From: KACC-23026 sp963829575
GTDB taxonomy: Bacteria; Bacillota; Bacilli; Bacillales; Sporolactobacillaceae
Direction: 5' to 3'
NCBI GenBank assembly: GCA_963829575.1
Contig: CAWHJF010000021.1
Location: 167,721-231,720, forward strand
DNA: 64,000 bases
In this document: piece by piece, positions 9,003 through 18,485 of the stretch
Position numbering within the stretch: position 1 is the stretch's first letter
How the letters are laid out: each line of letters opens with the position of its first letter
Program-made: the position numbers and the translations under genes
Notes under the pieces: generated by a model
What the model saw: only the letters and a program-made list of their open reading frames with translations
Database searches by the model: none
Told to the model about the DNA's origin: nothing

Positions 9003-9308
9003 TCAATCATTTAAGCGACTGCCAAATACATGTTTTTCTAAATTCGAAAGACGTTTTAAGATGTCGTAATTGGTTTGCCCTTGTGTTACGGAAGCACGTC
9101 TTGGCTCAGTTGGTTGTTGATTTAATTCTTGTTTCAAACGCTGATTTTCCTGTTGTAAACGGCTAATTTCAGCTTGCATGGTTTCATAATCTTTAATAAT
9201 GACGTCCAAAAACTTATCCACTTCTTCAGGAGAATAGCCGCGTAATCCTGATTTGAACTCTTTTTCTAAAATATCCTTCGTTGTCAGTTGTGCCAATTCT
9301 TTATTCAT
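9003..9308 (-). CDS. gpsB: Cell division/growth regulator GpsB
   Basis: The 101-residue protein starts at ATG 9306-9308, behind GAGGTGAT; a six-codon longer frame lacks a better site. The N-terminal DivIVA-like lipid-binding motif (ILEKEFKSGLRGYSPEEVDKFLD) and coiled coil (about residues 35-70, ending RLKQEL) are followed by a short C-terminal trimerisation segment (YDILKRLSNLEKHVFG). Length fits the family (98 in B. subtilis). GpsB links penicillin-binding proteins with the divisome and elongasome. It is flanked by ypsA upstream and rnpB downstream. Confidence 0.95.
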   Translation of the reverse strand: MNKELAQLTTKDILEKEFKSGLRGYSPEEVDKFLDVIIKDYETMQAEISRLQQENQRLKQELNQQPTEPRRASVTQGQTNYDILKRLSNLEKHVFGSRLND

Positions 9309-9380
9309 TCTCATCACCTCAAGCAATTGGTACTGAACCTATGCTTTATTCTTCCAAACAACGCTCCAAAAGTCAATCCA

Positions 9381-9944
9381 TTAATTCCAATATTCCGGGT
9401 TAGAATTTCGAATTTCTTCCTCTGCCGCTTCAAGATCATACCGATTCATGTAAAAAATCGGGTACCCATCTTGGGCATGGCGGGTTCTTGCAGGTTTTAA
9501 ATAAAAATCAGGTGTCCCTTGTTTTTCTTCATCGTACAAAACAAATAGGCCATCTGTCTTTGTCACTATAAACTCATTTTTTAACCGAAGCTGGCTTGGG
9601 TTTTCATAGGGGCGTTTCGTGATGCTGTCGACAAAATCGGCTTGCGCAAGAATATCCTGATAGATCGCTTGAACCCCTTCAGGCCAACGTGTCTCTTGAT
9701 CGAGAAAGGGCGTTAAAATCCCGAGTTGAATGTCCGAATACTCTTCACGAAGCTCCAAAATCACCTGGGCCGCCCAAAGTTCCACACCGGGTTGCCCGCT
9801 GATAATAAACCAGGTTGTTCCTTCTTCTATAAAGGTCATCAATTTCTTACGCAGAGCATATTTGATGACCTCAACACCCGGATGTTTGTCTGAGAAGAGG
9901 CCAAGTTCATGTGGCTTATATCCCGTAATGGCTAATGCATTCAT
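9381..9944 (-). CDS. ypsA: DUF1273/SLOG-type protein YpsA
   Basis: The start is chosen as MNALAITGYKPHELG at 9944, nine bases after AGAGG, giving 187 residues (B. subtilis YpsA has 180). A longer frame to 9971 has no clear site. The nucleotide-binding GxxP-like glycine motif (IISGQPGVELWAAQ) and the conserved ITGYKPHELG start are visible. In B. subtilis and S. aureus YpsA affects cell division; the biochemical activity is not settled. It is co-directional with gpsB, 72 bases away. Confidence 0.92.
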   Translation of the reverse strand: MNALAITGYKPHELGLFSDKHPGVEVIKYALRKKLMTFIEEGTTWFIISGQPGVELWAAQVILELREEYSDIQLGILTPFLDQETRWPEGVQAIYQDILAQADFVDSITKRPYENPSQLRLKNEFIVTKTDGLFVLYDEEKQGTPDFYLKPARTRHAQDGYPIFYMNRYDLEAAEEEIRNSNPEYWN

Positions 9945-10022
9945 CCCTCTCAACCTCTCTAAAAAGTTCACTCAAAGCGTAGTAAAAGAACTTATAGGTC
10001 TGTTTTTATGTAAATCTCGAGC

Positions 10023-10082
10023 AAAAAAATAGCGCGCCATCTTTTTTACTTTAGTTGATCAACAATGAAGACGCGCTATGAT
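10023..10082 (-). terminator. Long-stem terminator downstream of small membrane ORF
   Basis: On the minus strand ATAGCGCG and CGCGCTAT are about 35 bases apart and the right arm runs straight into TTTTTTT. The loop is long but internally partly paired. Confidence 0.55.
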
Positions 10083-10115
10083 TCGTTTAATCAACGGTTC
10101 CTCTAAAAAGTTCTA

Positions 10116-10193
10116 TTAAATGGTTTGCATGACAACAAAGACAGCACTGATCATAATAATAATAAAAAATAACACTAATAACCACTTGCTCAT
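10116..10193 (-). CDS. 25-residue single-pass membrane peptide
   Basis: ATG at 10191-10193 opens MSKWLLVLFFIIIMISAVFV..., stopping after MQTI. It is one hydrophobic helix with a short positively charged N-terminus. GGAGTG lies about 14 bases upstream, a long spacing. A plausible terminator follows at 10023-10082, suggesting a monocistronic transcript. Family not recognised; it could be a small membrane regulator or a chance ORF. Confidence 0.45.
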   Translation of the reverse strand: MSKWLLVLFFIIIMISAVFVVMQTI

Positions 10194-10377
10194 GATGTCG
10201 TTTAAACACTCCTAAATCAAAATCAAGCTTATTTCCATTGTACAAGAGAACACCGTTCGACAAAAGTGGACTTTTTCACCATTTTGAGCACTGCCAAATC
10301 GACGAAAAAGATCGAATTATCGAATAATTAGTCTTTTTTTGCGCTTGCCCAGGAAATAAAATAGTCAAATTCCCCCG

Positions 10378-11700
10378 TTATGGCGCGGAAATTTTGGTTT
10401 CCAAACGCGTGCGTCGATGAATGATTTCATCATGCAATTCATGCCCATCTAGACTCGTTTTTTCAAAAAGGGAATAGGCTTTTTGTGTATAAAAGAGTGC
10501 TTTTTCATAATCGGATTCGCGATGTTCGTAATGCTTGGCTACTTCAATACAAGCTGACAAATGATCCTCTGATAATTTGAGAAAATAGGACGTTGCTTTG
10601 GTGTAATCATGAAGCTTTTTATAAGAAATGGCTACTTGCTCCATTATCTTGTTCGAGATCGAACCCTTCGTAGCCCCTTTCTTCTCTAAAAGTGGTTCAA
10701 GGCTTAGAATGGCTTCCTTATGAAATCCAAGACTCACTAACCACCGACCACACTCATAACGTTCTTCTAATGTGGCTTGGGCCAATTCACCGTGTAACAG
10801 ACGGGTTAAATGAATATACAATGTCACCAGACTTTTAATATCTTCTGCATTATGTTCAAAGACGCCATTAACAAGCGAGGCTTTCGGCGCTTTTAAAAAT
10901 TGAAAATATAAAAATGGTGCCATATGGCCAGGCACATCCATCTCTCGCGTCAAGCCTAAAAGGTGTTCTTCAACCAAGGACAACCGTACCGATTCAAGTC
11001 TATGTTTCCATAAACGCCGCGAAGCGTGAAGCAAATCAAAATGTCCATATTCCGGCAACTTAGGAACGCGATCGCGTACAAATTGAACCCTCGTTTTAAC
11101 GCGTGGCCAGTCAAACGCTTTGCCATTAAACGTCACCAGATTCGATAAATCCCGATTATCTGACAAAAAATAATAATAAAATGCCGCCTCATGCCCCGGA
11201 CCAGGTAGAAAATATTGGGTGACTTCAAATTGCTTCCCAACCACTTTCCCTGTTCCCAACAAGAAAATCATATGCCCTGCCCCAGCGCCTAGTCCGGTTG
11301 TTTCGGTATCAAAGAACAACAAGTCTTCAGGTTCAAGCGAACGGGCGGAAAGGGGATGGTCTTGGAAGTTCGTCTCCCAAAGGGCCGCTGCCTCGTAAAG
11401 ATCCGCAAAGCGATAGTGGCCGTGTCGCTCCTCCAGAGGGTAGACGATCTTCTTTTGGAGCAGCGCCTGATCATCCAACGAGCGGATTTCGGCCCCTAAA
11501 TCGGTTGCCGCAACTTGAAGTGCCTGGTTAAGGACTGATTCCGACTCATTTGTTGCCATCTTTTTACATGTTCCAGAAACCGCCCCACTCTCGTCGGACG
11601 CCTTCTGTTCCTTTAATTCTAATGAAGCCTTTCGACCACTCATGTCCTTTTCGTGCGTGAGATGCTTTTTATAGCGCTCAAGCTGCTTTTTAAGAGACAT
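10378..11700 (-). CDS. mrfB: MrfB (YprB) metal-dependent exonuclease with TPR tail
   Basis: The start is chosen at ATG 11700 (MSLKKQLER), behind AAAGGATG; it overlaps the end of mrfA by 11 bases, suggesting translational coupling. The 440-residue protein has an RNase H-like DEDD exonuclease domain: FFDTETTGLGAG (Exo I), TFNGKAFDWPR (Exo II) and HNAEDIKSLVTLY (Exo III), plus a C-terminal TPR-like helical region (from about residue 310). In B. subtilis MrfA and MrfB form a UvrABC-independent excision pathway for mitomycin C damage. Operon partner and motifs fit well. Confidence 0.92.
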   Translation of the reverse strand: MSLKKQLERYKKHLTHEKDMSGRKASLELKEQKASDESGAVSGTCKKMATNESESVLNQALQVAATDLGAEIRSLDDQALLQKKIVYPLEERHGHYRFADLYEAAALWETNFQDHPLSARSLEPEDLLFFDTETTGLGAGAGHMIFLLGTGKVVGKQFEVTQYFLPGPGHEAAFYYYFLSDNRDLSNLVTFNGKAFDWPRVKTRVQFVRDRVPKLPEYGHFDLLHASRRLWKHRLESVRLSLVEEHLLGLTREMDVPGHMAPFLYFQFLKAPKASLVNGVFEHNAEDIKSLVTLYIHLTRLLHGELAQATLEERYECGRWLVSLGFHKEAILSLEPLLEKKGATKGSISNKIMEQVAISYKKLHDYTKATSYFLKLSEDHLSACIEVAKHYEHRESDYEKALFYTQKAYSLFEKTSLDGHELHDEIIHRRTRLETKISAP

Positions 11701-13975
11701 AAGACAGAACATCCTTTAATCGTTGAAGAAGCTCTACCACAACCCGTTTGTTGTTAAGGGTAGTGGGTCCTTCATTCATCCCGACACAAGATGGACAACC
11801 GGCTTCACATGGGCAACGTTCTAATACCCCTTCAACCGATTCCAATAAATGAAACAGTTGGTCATAGAGCTTTTCACTAAGCCCTATGCCACCTGGATAG
11901 CGGTCATACAAAAAAAGCGACGGCTTTTCATTATGGTTGGCCTTAATTTTGGGAACCACTTCAAGGTCAATAGGATCGCACATGACAAAAAGCGGAGCCG
12001 TGTGACGTAAGACCTCCGCCATCCCCACCAAAGCCCGTTCGAAGGGCTCTCGTCCATATTCTTCTAACCAGGACGGATCAAAACTAATCCAGGCAGAAGT
12101 GGTGTGCATTTCTTCTTCTGGTAGATGAATCGGTCCCCAACCGATGTTGTCATGGGTTTCAAAACGAATTTTTTTAAACAGAGTCGCTTTGGCTCGTACA
12201 GTGACTTCACCATAGGCCCGTTCAATCCCGGCTCCTAACTGTTCAAGCTTGTCTTCTTCTAATACATCCAGCTGAACCGCTAAATTGGCATCTGTGTAGT
12301 AATTGATGTCGACCTGACGAACAAAAGCTTTCTTTTCTTCCCAATCAAGCGTTTCAACTTGATATTGTTCCCCCTGATGCATGTAGATCGCTTCTTCATG
12401 CAGGAGTGTCATCGCACTGAACCGATCCATCTCCCCGAGCACTTTCACATGCGCTTGTTCGGTTTGATCGATGATGACGACATTCTCTTGAGTAGCGGAA
12501 CGCAGGCTTATATTCGTTGCTGGAAACGCATCGTTCATCCAATACCATTTGCCACCTTGAAGGTGGAGAACATCTTGATCGCTCAAATACGTGCAAATGT
12601 CCACCACTTCCACTCCATCAAAGGTGTCTTCTTCAGAAAATGGCAACTCATACGCCGCACATTTAATGTGGTCAACCAGAATGATCAGGTTGTTTGGATT
12701 AATCCGGGCTGATTCTGGGCTACGTTCAAAAAAATAGTCCGGATTTTGGATAATGTATTGATCAAGTGGATTGGAGGTTGCAACGAGCACAATCACAGCC
12801 TCGTCTTTCCTCCGTCCTGCTCGTCCGGCTTGTTGCCATGTGCTCGCCACGGAACCAGGGTAGCCTGTCATAATACAAGCTTGAAGTTGGCCGATGTCCA
12901 CACCCAGTTCTAGAGCATTGGTACTGACCACACCTTGAATTTCCCCATTACGCAGGCCTTTTTCAATTTCTCGTCGCTCAGACGGCAGGTACCCTCCTCG
13001 ATAAGCCCGAATGTTGGCCCGATTGACCCGACCGACATTCATCGTCTGTAGGTAGTTTAAAAGAAGTTCCACACGCGTCCGACTTCTTGCAAACACAATA
13101 GTTTGAACGTCATTCTTCAAAAAGCGTTGGGCAAGTTTTCTTACTTCGAGCGTTGCGCTCCTGCGTATGTTCATGACTGGATTGACCACTGGTGGATTAT
13201 AAAAGATAAAATGCTTCTTAACCGCTGGTGCACCATTTTGATCAATGAGAGTCATGGATCGACCGGTAAGTGCTTCGGCGTGGTCCTTTGGATTCGCAAT
13301 CGTTGCCGATGTACAAATAAAAATAGGATTCGATCCGTAATAGTTACAAATCCGTTTCAAACGTCTTAAAACATTGGCGACGTGCGAACCAAACACGCCA
13401 CGATACGTGTGCAATTCATCAATGACGATGTAATGCAAATTCTCAAATAGCGATACCCACTTTGTATGATGAGGCAAAATTCCTGAATGCAACATATCTG
13501 GATTCGTCATAACGATATGACCCGCGACACGAATTTTTTGCCGAATCGCGCTCGCGGTATCCCCATCATACGTATAGCTGTTAAGTTGTACGCCCATTTC
13601 CTCAATCATCTCGTTCATTTCACTTTTTTGATCTTGGGCAAGTGCTTTTGTCGGAAAAAGGTAAAGAGCTCGGCGTGTTGGGTCTTGGAGAATGGTTTGC
13701 AACACAGGTAGATTATAGCAAAGGGTTTTCCCAGAGGCGGTTGGCGTTACGGCCACTACATCGCTGCCTTTGGTGGCCAGATCAAAGGCTTGGCACTGAT
13801 GCGAATAAAGGGACGGCACGCCTCTTTTGGTAAGGGCGTCCACAAGCCGTTGGTCCATTTGAATAGGGAACGGGACATTCTTTGCCTTTTGCTCCGGAAT
13901 TGTTTTCCAATACGCGACATTTGGGTCCAATTTCAGGGTTTGTAGTAGATCTGCCATTGACTCTCTTGCTTTCAT
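11690..13975 (-). CDS. mrfA: MrfA (YprA) superfamily 2 DNA helicase
   Basis: The start is likely ATG 13975 (MKARESMADLL), nine bases from AAGAAGG; an in-frame ATG at 13984 is too close to the site. The helicase motifs are PTASGKT (Walker A), VIDELHTYRG (DEVH type), TSATIANP (motif III) and QQAGRAGRRKDEA (motif VI). The C-terminal DUF1998 region carries the four-cysteine cluster CPCEAGCPSCVG. Homologues are 3'-5' helicases working with MrfB in repair of mitomycin C lesions. First gene of the mrfAB pair. Confidence 0.93.
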   Translation of the reverse strand: MKARESMADLLQTLKLDPNVAYWKTIPEQKAKNVPFPIQMDQRLVDALTKRGVPSLYSHQCQAFDLATKGSDVVAVTPTASGKTLCYNLPVLQTILQDPTRRALYLFPTKALAQDQKSEMNEMIEEMGVQLNSYTYDGDTASAIRQKIRVAGHIVMTNPDMLHSGILPHHTKWVSLFENLHYIVIDELHTYRGVFGSHVANVLRRLKRICNYYGSNPIFICTSATIANPKDHAEALTGRSMTLIDQNGAPAVKKHFIFYNPPVVNPVMNIRRSATLEVRKLAQRFLKNDVQTIVFARSRTRVELLLNYLQTMNVGRVNRANIRAYRGGYLPSERREIEKGLRNGEIQGVVSTNALELGVDIGQLQACIMTGYPGSVASTWQQAGRAGRRKDEAVIVLVATSNPLDQYIIQNPDYFFERSPESARINPNNLIILVDHIKCAAYELPFSEEDTFDGVEVVDICTYLSDQDVLHLQGGKWYWMNDAFPATNISLRSATQENVVIIDQTEQAHVKVLGEMDRFSAMTLLHEEAIYMHQGEQYQVETLDWEEKKAFVRQVDINYYTDANLAVQLDVLEEDKLEQLGAGIERAYGEVTVRAKATLFKKIRFETHDNIGWGPIHLPEEEMHTTSAWISFDPSWLEEYGREPFERALVGMAEVLRHTAPLFVMCDPIDLEVVPKIKANHNEKPSLFLYDRYPGGIGLSEKLYDQLFHLLESVEGVLERCPCEAGCPSCVGMNEGPTTLNNKRVVVELLQRLKDVLSYVS

Positions 13976-14097
13976 AGTAATCATCCTTCTTACTTCGTTC
14001 GTGTCCGAAAATCGATTATCTTCATCATAGCGAATATCTGTTCGAATAGGAAGCGAAAACCCTCTATTTTTAAGATGAAAAAATAGGAAAAATTAAA

Positions 14098-14145
14098 AGA
14101 CAGATCTTAGATCAAAAGCGATCTAAGATCCATCCCTGTAAACAA
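14098..14145 (-). terminator. Hairpin terminator after the decayed kinase
   Basis: Perfect 11-bp arms GATCTTAGATC (14103-14113 and 14120-14130), loop AAAAGC. On the minus strand GTCTTTTAATTTTT follows, a reasonable T-rich tail. Confidence 0.6.
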
Positions 14146-14168
14146 ATGGATAGCTTTACATTCTATGA

Positions 14169-14573
14169 TCAAGAAACAAGTGGAAGGGAAATCGTAAAGG
14201 TCGTCCCTTTATTCACTTCACTCTCAATCTTGTTGCTTTCATAATGAAACGCCATCGTCTGATAAAAGGTATCGAGGTGTAATTCTATATCTTTAGAATT
14301 TGCCTCAACCATAAGAAGGACAATGACTTCTTGAATCATTTGAATCCAATTATACCGTTAAAGTTGGTTGGAATGTGGTTTCGCTAAAGTTAGAAGATCG
14401 CTTGAAATTGGCTCGACCCTTGATCGTTCATCTTCACTCACATTGTAATCCATCTCTATTCCCTTGGTTTTATAAGTAAATGGAAAAACCCTTTCATGGC
14501 TGTTCGCGAAGTGCGTAATTCATGGACAATACGCGCCGCACATTCACATTTTCCAGAGTGAATTAGGAGACGC
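14169..14573 (-). pseudogene. Decayed sporulation-type sensor histidine kinase
   Basis: Fragments in different frames read in order as a PAS/KinB-type kinase: ERLLIHSGKCECAARIVHEL then RTSRTAMKGFFHLL (H-box, compare AHEIRNPLTALKGFLQLL), then VEPISSDLLTLAKPHS (LLxLAKP of the dimerisation helix), then IQEVIVLLMVEANSKDIEL, and finally IESEVNKGTTFTISLPL, the usual C-terminus. The ATP-binding N and G1 boxes are missing and stops interrupt it, so it is not functional. It lies directly downstream of the YyaL gene on the same strand. Parent family is inferred from these motifs. Confidence 0.7.
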
Positions 14574-16460
14574 TCATTTTCCTTTCAGACTACTTTTAAT
14601 AACTGTCCAGTTGGTCGTTGGTCGTTGACAGACGTGATGTTCACATAGAAAGTAAGTGGTGTTTCCATCCATCAGAGCAAAGTCGCGAGTAAACGACGCC
14701 AACTCTTCAAGTGTCGCTTTTTTCCCAACAAGGCTTAACACTTCAGGGTGAAACGCGGCGTTCCATTTTTTAAAAGAAGACTCTGGGAATCCCTCTTTGA
14801 AATCGATTTGATCTTCAGGCTCTAAAACCACCAATTCTTTTGTTCCGCCCTTCGCCAATAGATAAGACATGAGTAAAAAGGTATGACCGATCGGATAACG
14901 ATTGGCATCGGCACCGAATCGGTTGAACATCTTGTCCACGTACATCTCAAGATCAAGGTCGCCGGTACGTCGTGCGAGCTTCAATAGTGTGAAAGACGCC
15001 ACGCTGTTTCCCGATGGAATCGCCCCATCATAAATGTCTTTCGGACGGGTAAACAACTCGTCTGTTTCTCGGCTCAGAAAGAACCCAAAATTTTCATGAT
15101 CCCAAAACGTTCGGATCATATCGTCCGCCCACGTTTTCATCTTATTGAGATAAGTGCCCTCGAAAGTAGCTTCATAAAGGGCGTCACAGGCCCACAACAT
15201 AAACGCATAATCATCTAAGTAACCCTCATAACGCACGTCACCCTCGCGATAACGGGCCATCCAGCGTCCATCTTGGAGGAGCATTTTTTCCAAAAACTCG
15301 AATGCTTTTGTGGCGGCATTCAGGTATTTGAAGTCTCCAAAAGCTTGATACGCCTTTGCAAGGGCTGTGATCATTAATCCATTCCAAGAGGTGAGGATCT
15401 TATCATCTTTATGTGGGTGGATGCGCGTTTCACGATGGTTAAAAAGTGCCTCACGACTTGAGGACAATCGTGACTTTAGTTCGTTTATTTCCATATCAAA
15501 CTCCGATGCCGCCTCTTCTAGAGATGAGCTAATCAAGTGCGGAATGGACGCCCCCTCAAAGTTCCCCTGTCTTGTGATATTATATAGATTGCAGAAGAAC
15601 GCACCTTCCTCATCCCCCAGCACATCCACGATCTCGTCCGGATTCCAGACATAAAACTTGCCTTCAACGCCTTCGGAATCGGCATCCTCCGCTGAATAAA
15701 AACCACCTTCTGGATCGGTCAATTTGTGCGTCACATACTGATAGATTCCATCCACAATGTCTCGATAAAGTGGTTTTTGTGTGACCTGATAGGCTTCAGA
15801 GTAAGCGATCATCAACATCGCTTGGTCGTACAACATCTTCTCGAAATGGGGAACCAACCACTCCCGATCCACCGAGTATCGAGCAAAACCACCACCCAGG
15901 TGATCCCATATTCCGCCACTCGCCATCCCATCCAAGGTTTTTTCAACCAGTTTGAGGGCACGCGGTTCCTTATGTAAACGATGGATCCTAAGTAAATACA
16001 TGAGTTGGTGAGGCGAGGGAAATTTAGGCTCTTGGCCAAACCCGCCATAGACAGGGTCAAACGTATTTTTAAAATGTTCATAGGTCTTAGTGAGGATATT
16101 AGGTGCAATAGCCTCCGCCTCTTCTCCTGCTTTCTGCAAAGCCTCCACAATCTGTTCACTTGCCTGAACGATCTGCGTCTGGTCTTCTTTGTATTGGGCG
16201 GATAATGATCTTAACACATCCATAAAACCAGGCTGTCCGTAGCGACTTTCTTTCGGGAAATACATCCCCGCATAAAACGGTTTTTTATCGGGTGTTAGAA
16301 ACACACTAAGCGGCCAACCACCATGTCCCGTTAACCCCTGACAGACTGTCATATAGACCGAATCTAAATCCGGCCGTTCCTCGCGATCCACCTTAACTGA
16401 AACAAAATGCGCATTTAATAATTTTGCAACCTCTTCATCTTCAAATGATTCGTGGGCCAT
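14574..16460 (-). CDS. yyaL: DUF255 thioredoxin-domain protein (YyaL/SSP411-like), N-terminus broken
   Basis: The 628-residue frame starts MAHESFEDEEVAKLLN, which in full-length relatives follows the thioredoxin-like CHWCHV motif. The matching N-terminus lies just upstream (16461-16671) but is separated by an 18-base insert with TAG and TGA codons, and by a one-base frameshift further up. The rest is intact: HGGWPLSVFLTPD, GGIWDHLGGGFARYSVD, HFEKMLYDQAML, NGLMITALAKAY. The family has an N-terminal thioredoxin fold plus a six-hairpin glycosidase-like domain; function is unproven. As it stands, a shortened protein lacking the CxxC motif might be made, but MAHES has no good ribosome site. Confidence 0.8.
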   Translation of the reverse strand: MAHESFEDEEVAKLLNAHFVSVKVDREERPDLDSVYMTVCQGLTGHGGWPLSVFLTPDKKPFYAGMYFPKESRYGQPGFMDVLRSLSAQYKEDQTQIVQASEQIVEALQKAGEEAEAIAPNILTKTYEHFKNTFDPVYGGFGQEPKFPSPHQLMYLLRIHRLHKEPRALKLVEKTLDGMASGGIWDHLGGGFARYSVDREWLVPHFEKMLYDQAMLMIAYSEAYQVTQKPLYRDIVDGIYQYVTHKLTDPEGGFYSAEDADSEGVEGKFYVWNPDEIVDVLGDEEGAFFCNLYNITRQGNFEGASIPHLISSSLEEAASEFDMEINELKSRLSSSREALFNHRETRIHPHKDDKILTSWNGLMITALAKAYQAFGDFKYLNAATKAFEFLEKMLLQDGRWMARYREGDVRYEGYLDDYAFMLWACDALYEATFEGTYLNKMKTWADDMIRTFWDHENFGFFLSRETDELFTRPKDIYDGAIPSGNSVASFTLLKLARRTGDLDLEMYVDKMFNRFGADANRYPIGHTFLLMSYLLAKGGTKELVVLEPEDQIDFKEGFPESSFKKWNAAFHPEVLSLVGKKATLEELASFTRDFALMDGNTTYFLCEHHVCQRPTTNWTVIKSSLKGK

Positions 16461-16671
16461 TACATGGCACCAATGGCATGTGGACCAATGTCACCTCTAG
16501 GAATATCCGATGGATACAAACACTGGCTTGCCCTCCCGTTTGGCCTTCTGAAAGGCTTCAGGGCCCCATGCATACCAATCAACTGGGTTATGTGCATGTT
16601 GGAGTAAATAAGGCGATTTCTCATTGATTAAGCCTATTTGTATACCTCGGATCTTTTTTGTCTTTTACCAT
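16461..16671 (-). pseudogene. Broken 5' end of the YyaL gene (copy A)
   Basis: ATG 16671 lies behind AAAGGACGTG and begins MVKDKKDPRYTNRL. One extra A near 16650 then shifts the frame. The correct frame continues INEKSPYLLQHAHNPVDWYA and then ...KPVFVSIGYS. After GYS, an 18-base segment (16482-16499) reads TAG AGG TGA CAT TGG TCC, before ACA TGC CAT TGG TGC CAT encodes TCHWCH. The insert resembles a degenerate tandem duplication of the CxxC-coding sequence. Confidence 0.75.
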
Positions 16672-16784
16672 TTTAACACGTCCTTTTTCTGATTTTCCTT
16701 AGTAAAGATCTCCCTTTTTATGAGCGGCTCCATCAAGCCAGTTTAATTTTTGGAGAAGCTTTACATTTTTATTTATCATAACAT

Positions 16785-16815
16785 TAAAAAAGTGACGACA
16801 CTTGGTCGTCACTTC
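16785..16815 (-). terminator. Terminator of the 119-codon gene
   Basis: AAGTGACGAC and GTCGTCACTT flank a short loop; on the minus strand TTTTTTAATG follows. It lies 25 bases beyond the stop of the adjacent gene. Confidence 0.75.
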
Positions 16816-16839
16816 TAATTTAACCATTAAAACAGATTT

Positions 16840-17169
16840 TTAGTTTAAGATATCAATTTCAATGCTTCTGAATCTTATATTGTCTTTTTTCTCCAACTCA
16901 ATTAAATATTTCCCAAATTCAATTATAGTTGGATTTGAAATGTCATCTAAATTTATAACTCTGTCTACATGAATCCATATTGACCTTGAATCCTCGAGAA
17001 TAATTATTCCATTATACTCTGATTCAATTGATATTGATGCTATTACAATTATTCCATCATAAGTTAAGAGAACATTATTATCATCTATTCTATAACCTGT
17101 ATTTTTGGAAATATAATTCCCACCAGCCATTTCATCATATAAAATAAACGTCAAATCAACTTTTTCCAT
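16840..17169 (-). CDS. Hypothetical protein, AT-rich accessory gene
   Basis: The start is chosen at ATG 17169 (MEKVDLTFILYDEM), behind GTGGGGG; a longer frame to 17199 exists. The 109-residue product is mostly beta-strand-like and acidic, with no signal or membrane segment. I do not recognise a family. Codon use is AT-rich relative to the housekeeping block, fitting the accessory character of this region. A terminator follows at 16785-16815. It lies between the two halves of a ~1-kb duplicated segment. Confidence 0.55.
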   Translation of the reverse strand: MEKVDLTFILYDEMAGGNYISKNTGYRIDDNNVLLTYDGIIVIASISIESEYNGIIILEDSRSIWIHVDRVINLDDISNPTIIEFGKYLIELEKKDNIRFRSIEIDILN

Positions 17170-17394
17170 AGAACCCCCACGAATTAAATTAATTACCATA
17201 CGTCTATATATTTTCTTAGAAGAATTAAAATAAAAGTGGAAATCTTACCCAACGAACAAATTCATTTTTGGCTTTCTGGTCTCGTCTCTGTTTGAACGGC
17301 AAATTTGTTAAATAGGAGACGGAATGTAAAAACCTACTATTGATCTCGTATAGACAAACATCGTGGACGATTGCCACCATACTTCCTTTCGATT

Positions 17395-17490
17395 ATACTT
17401 GACTGATTATTAATACACCTTTAAAATATAGCTAACAGAACCCACCACGCCTCTTTACAATGCGGACCACGGTGGGTCATTTTTTTATTT
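17395..17490. repeat. Direct repeat unit, left copy
   Basis: The stretch from TGACTGATTATTAATA through CTTTAAAATATA to the GGTGGGTCATTTTTTT end is similar to 19385-19470 (TGACTGCTTATTAATA ... CTTTAAAATATATTAA ... ATGGGTCATTTTTT). ACCCACC and GGTGGGT form a hairpin followed by a T-run, so it may also terminate plus-strand transcription. Confidence 0.6.
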
Positions 17491-17506
17491 AAGGGGTTTA
17501 TTTCTA

Positions 17507-18444
17507 ATGGACATTAGTAAAAATTTTAAAGAAATAAAAAATCCCACTACCTTTAGTGAACAAATTGAACTGAACTCTATAAAAGCCGAAATTTAAAAAT
17601 TGATGATATAGACTTTGCAGAAAACACCTTGAAGAGAATTAATTATTATCGATTGCGAGGTTACACTTTAACTCTGATGGATCCTCAGAATAATGAGATC
17701 TTTGTAGACGGTAGCACATTTAATCAATTAATTTCGTTATATGAATTTGATCGAAGACTTAGACAGTTATTTATGGCGTTCTTGGAAAGGATAGAAATTG
17801 CATTCCGTACACATATTACATACCATCTATCTCACTCATATGGTTCTTTGGGGTATACAAATAAAGAGGTCTTTATTAATGAAGATTTACACGAGGGCTT
17901 TCTCCTTGAGCTAGAAAAAGCCTTATTAAAAGGGAAAAATAGTGAATCATTTGTAAAGCACTACTATGAGAATTATAACGGGGAATTTCCAATTTGGGTT
18001 GCTATTGAGGTTGCTTCATTTGGTACCATATCTAAATTATATAAAAACCTAATACCTGAAATTAAGCAGGTCATCGGAAAAAACTATTATAATATCCCCT
18101 ACTCTTATATTGAGAGTTGGTTGCAAACTCTATCAAACGTAAGAAATGTTTGTGCTCATTATGGTAGATTATATAATAAAAATTTAACTTTTAAACCTCG
18201 TCTATTTAAAGAAGAAAGAAAAAACATAAATAATAATAAATTGTTTGCCGCAATCTATATTGCAATAAGACTGTTGACTAAGGTTGAAGGTAATAGATTT
18301 ATTACTGATTTAGAGGCACTCATTCTCGAATATGAAAACCATGTTGATTTTACATATATTGGACTACCCTTTGAATGGAAAGAACTCTTACTAATTATTA
18401 ATTCTAGGAAACAAAGTAAAAATTCATCTTTTAACCTGAAATGA
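17507..18444 (+). CDS. Abi family (Abi_2, AbiD/F-like) protein with 5' frameshift
   Basis: An ATG at 17507 behind AAGGGG opens MDISKNFKEIKNPTTFSEQI, the usual Abi_2 start. The frame is lost near 17570-17582 and resumes one frame over as YKSRNLKIDDIDFAENTL, joining the long open frame (from 17629: KRINYYRLRGYTLTL...). The C-terminal RNVCAHYGRLYN holds the RxxxxH motif of HEPN-type RNases, the likely active site. Family members give abortive phage infection or act as toxins. It is flanked by direct repeats and may be non-functional if the frameshift is real. The gene is AT-rich. Confidence 0.78.
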
Positions 18445-18485
18445 AATGACAAACTTTAACTTAAAGATAAGACTACTATTCTACT

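Noticed and set aside
16482..16499. Selenocysteine at TGA next to CHW in YyaL
   Set aside because: A TAG precedes it in frame, no SECIS-like loop was evident, and the downstream CxxC is intact.
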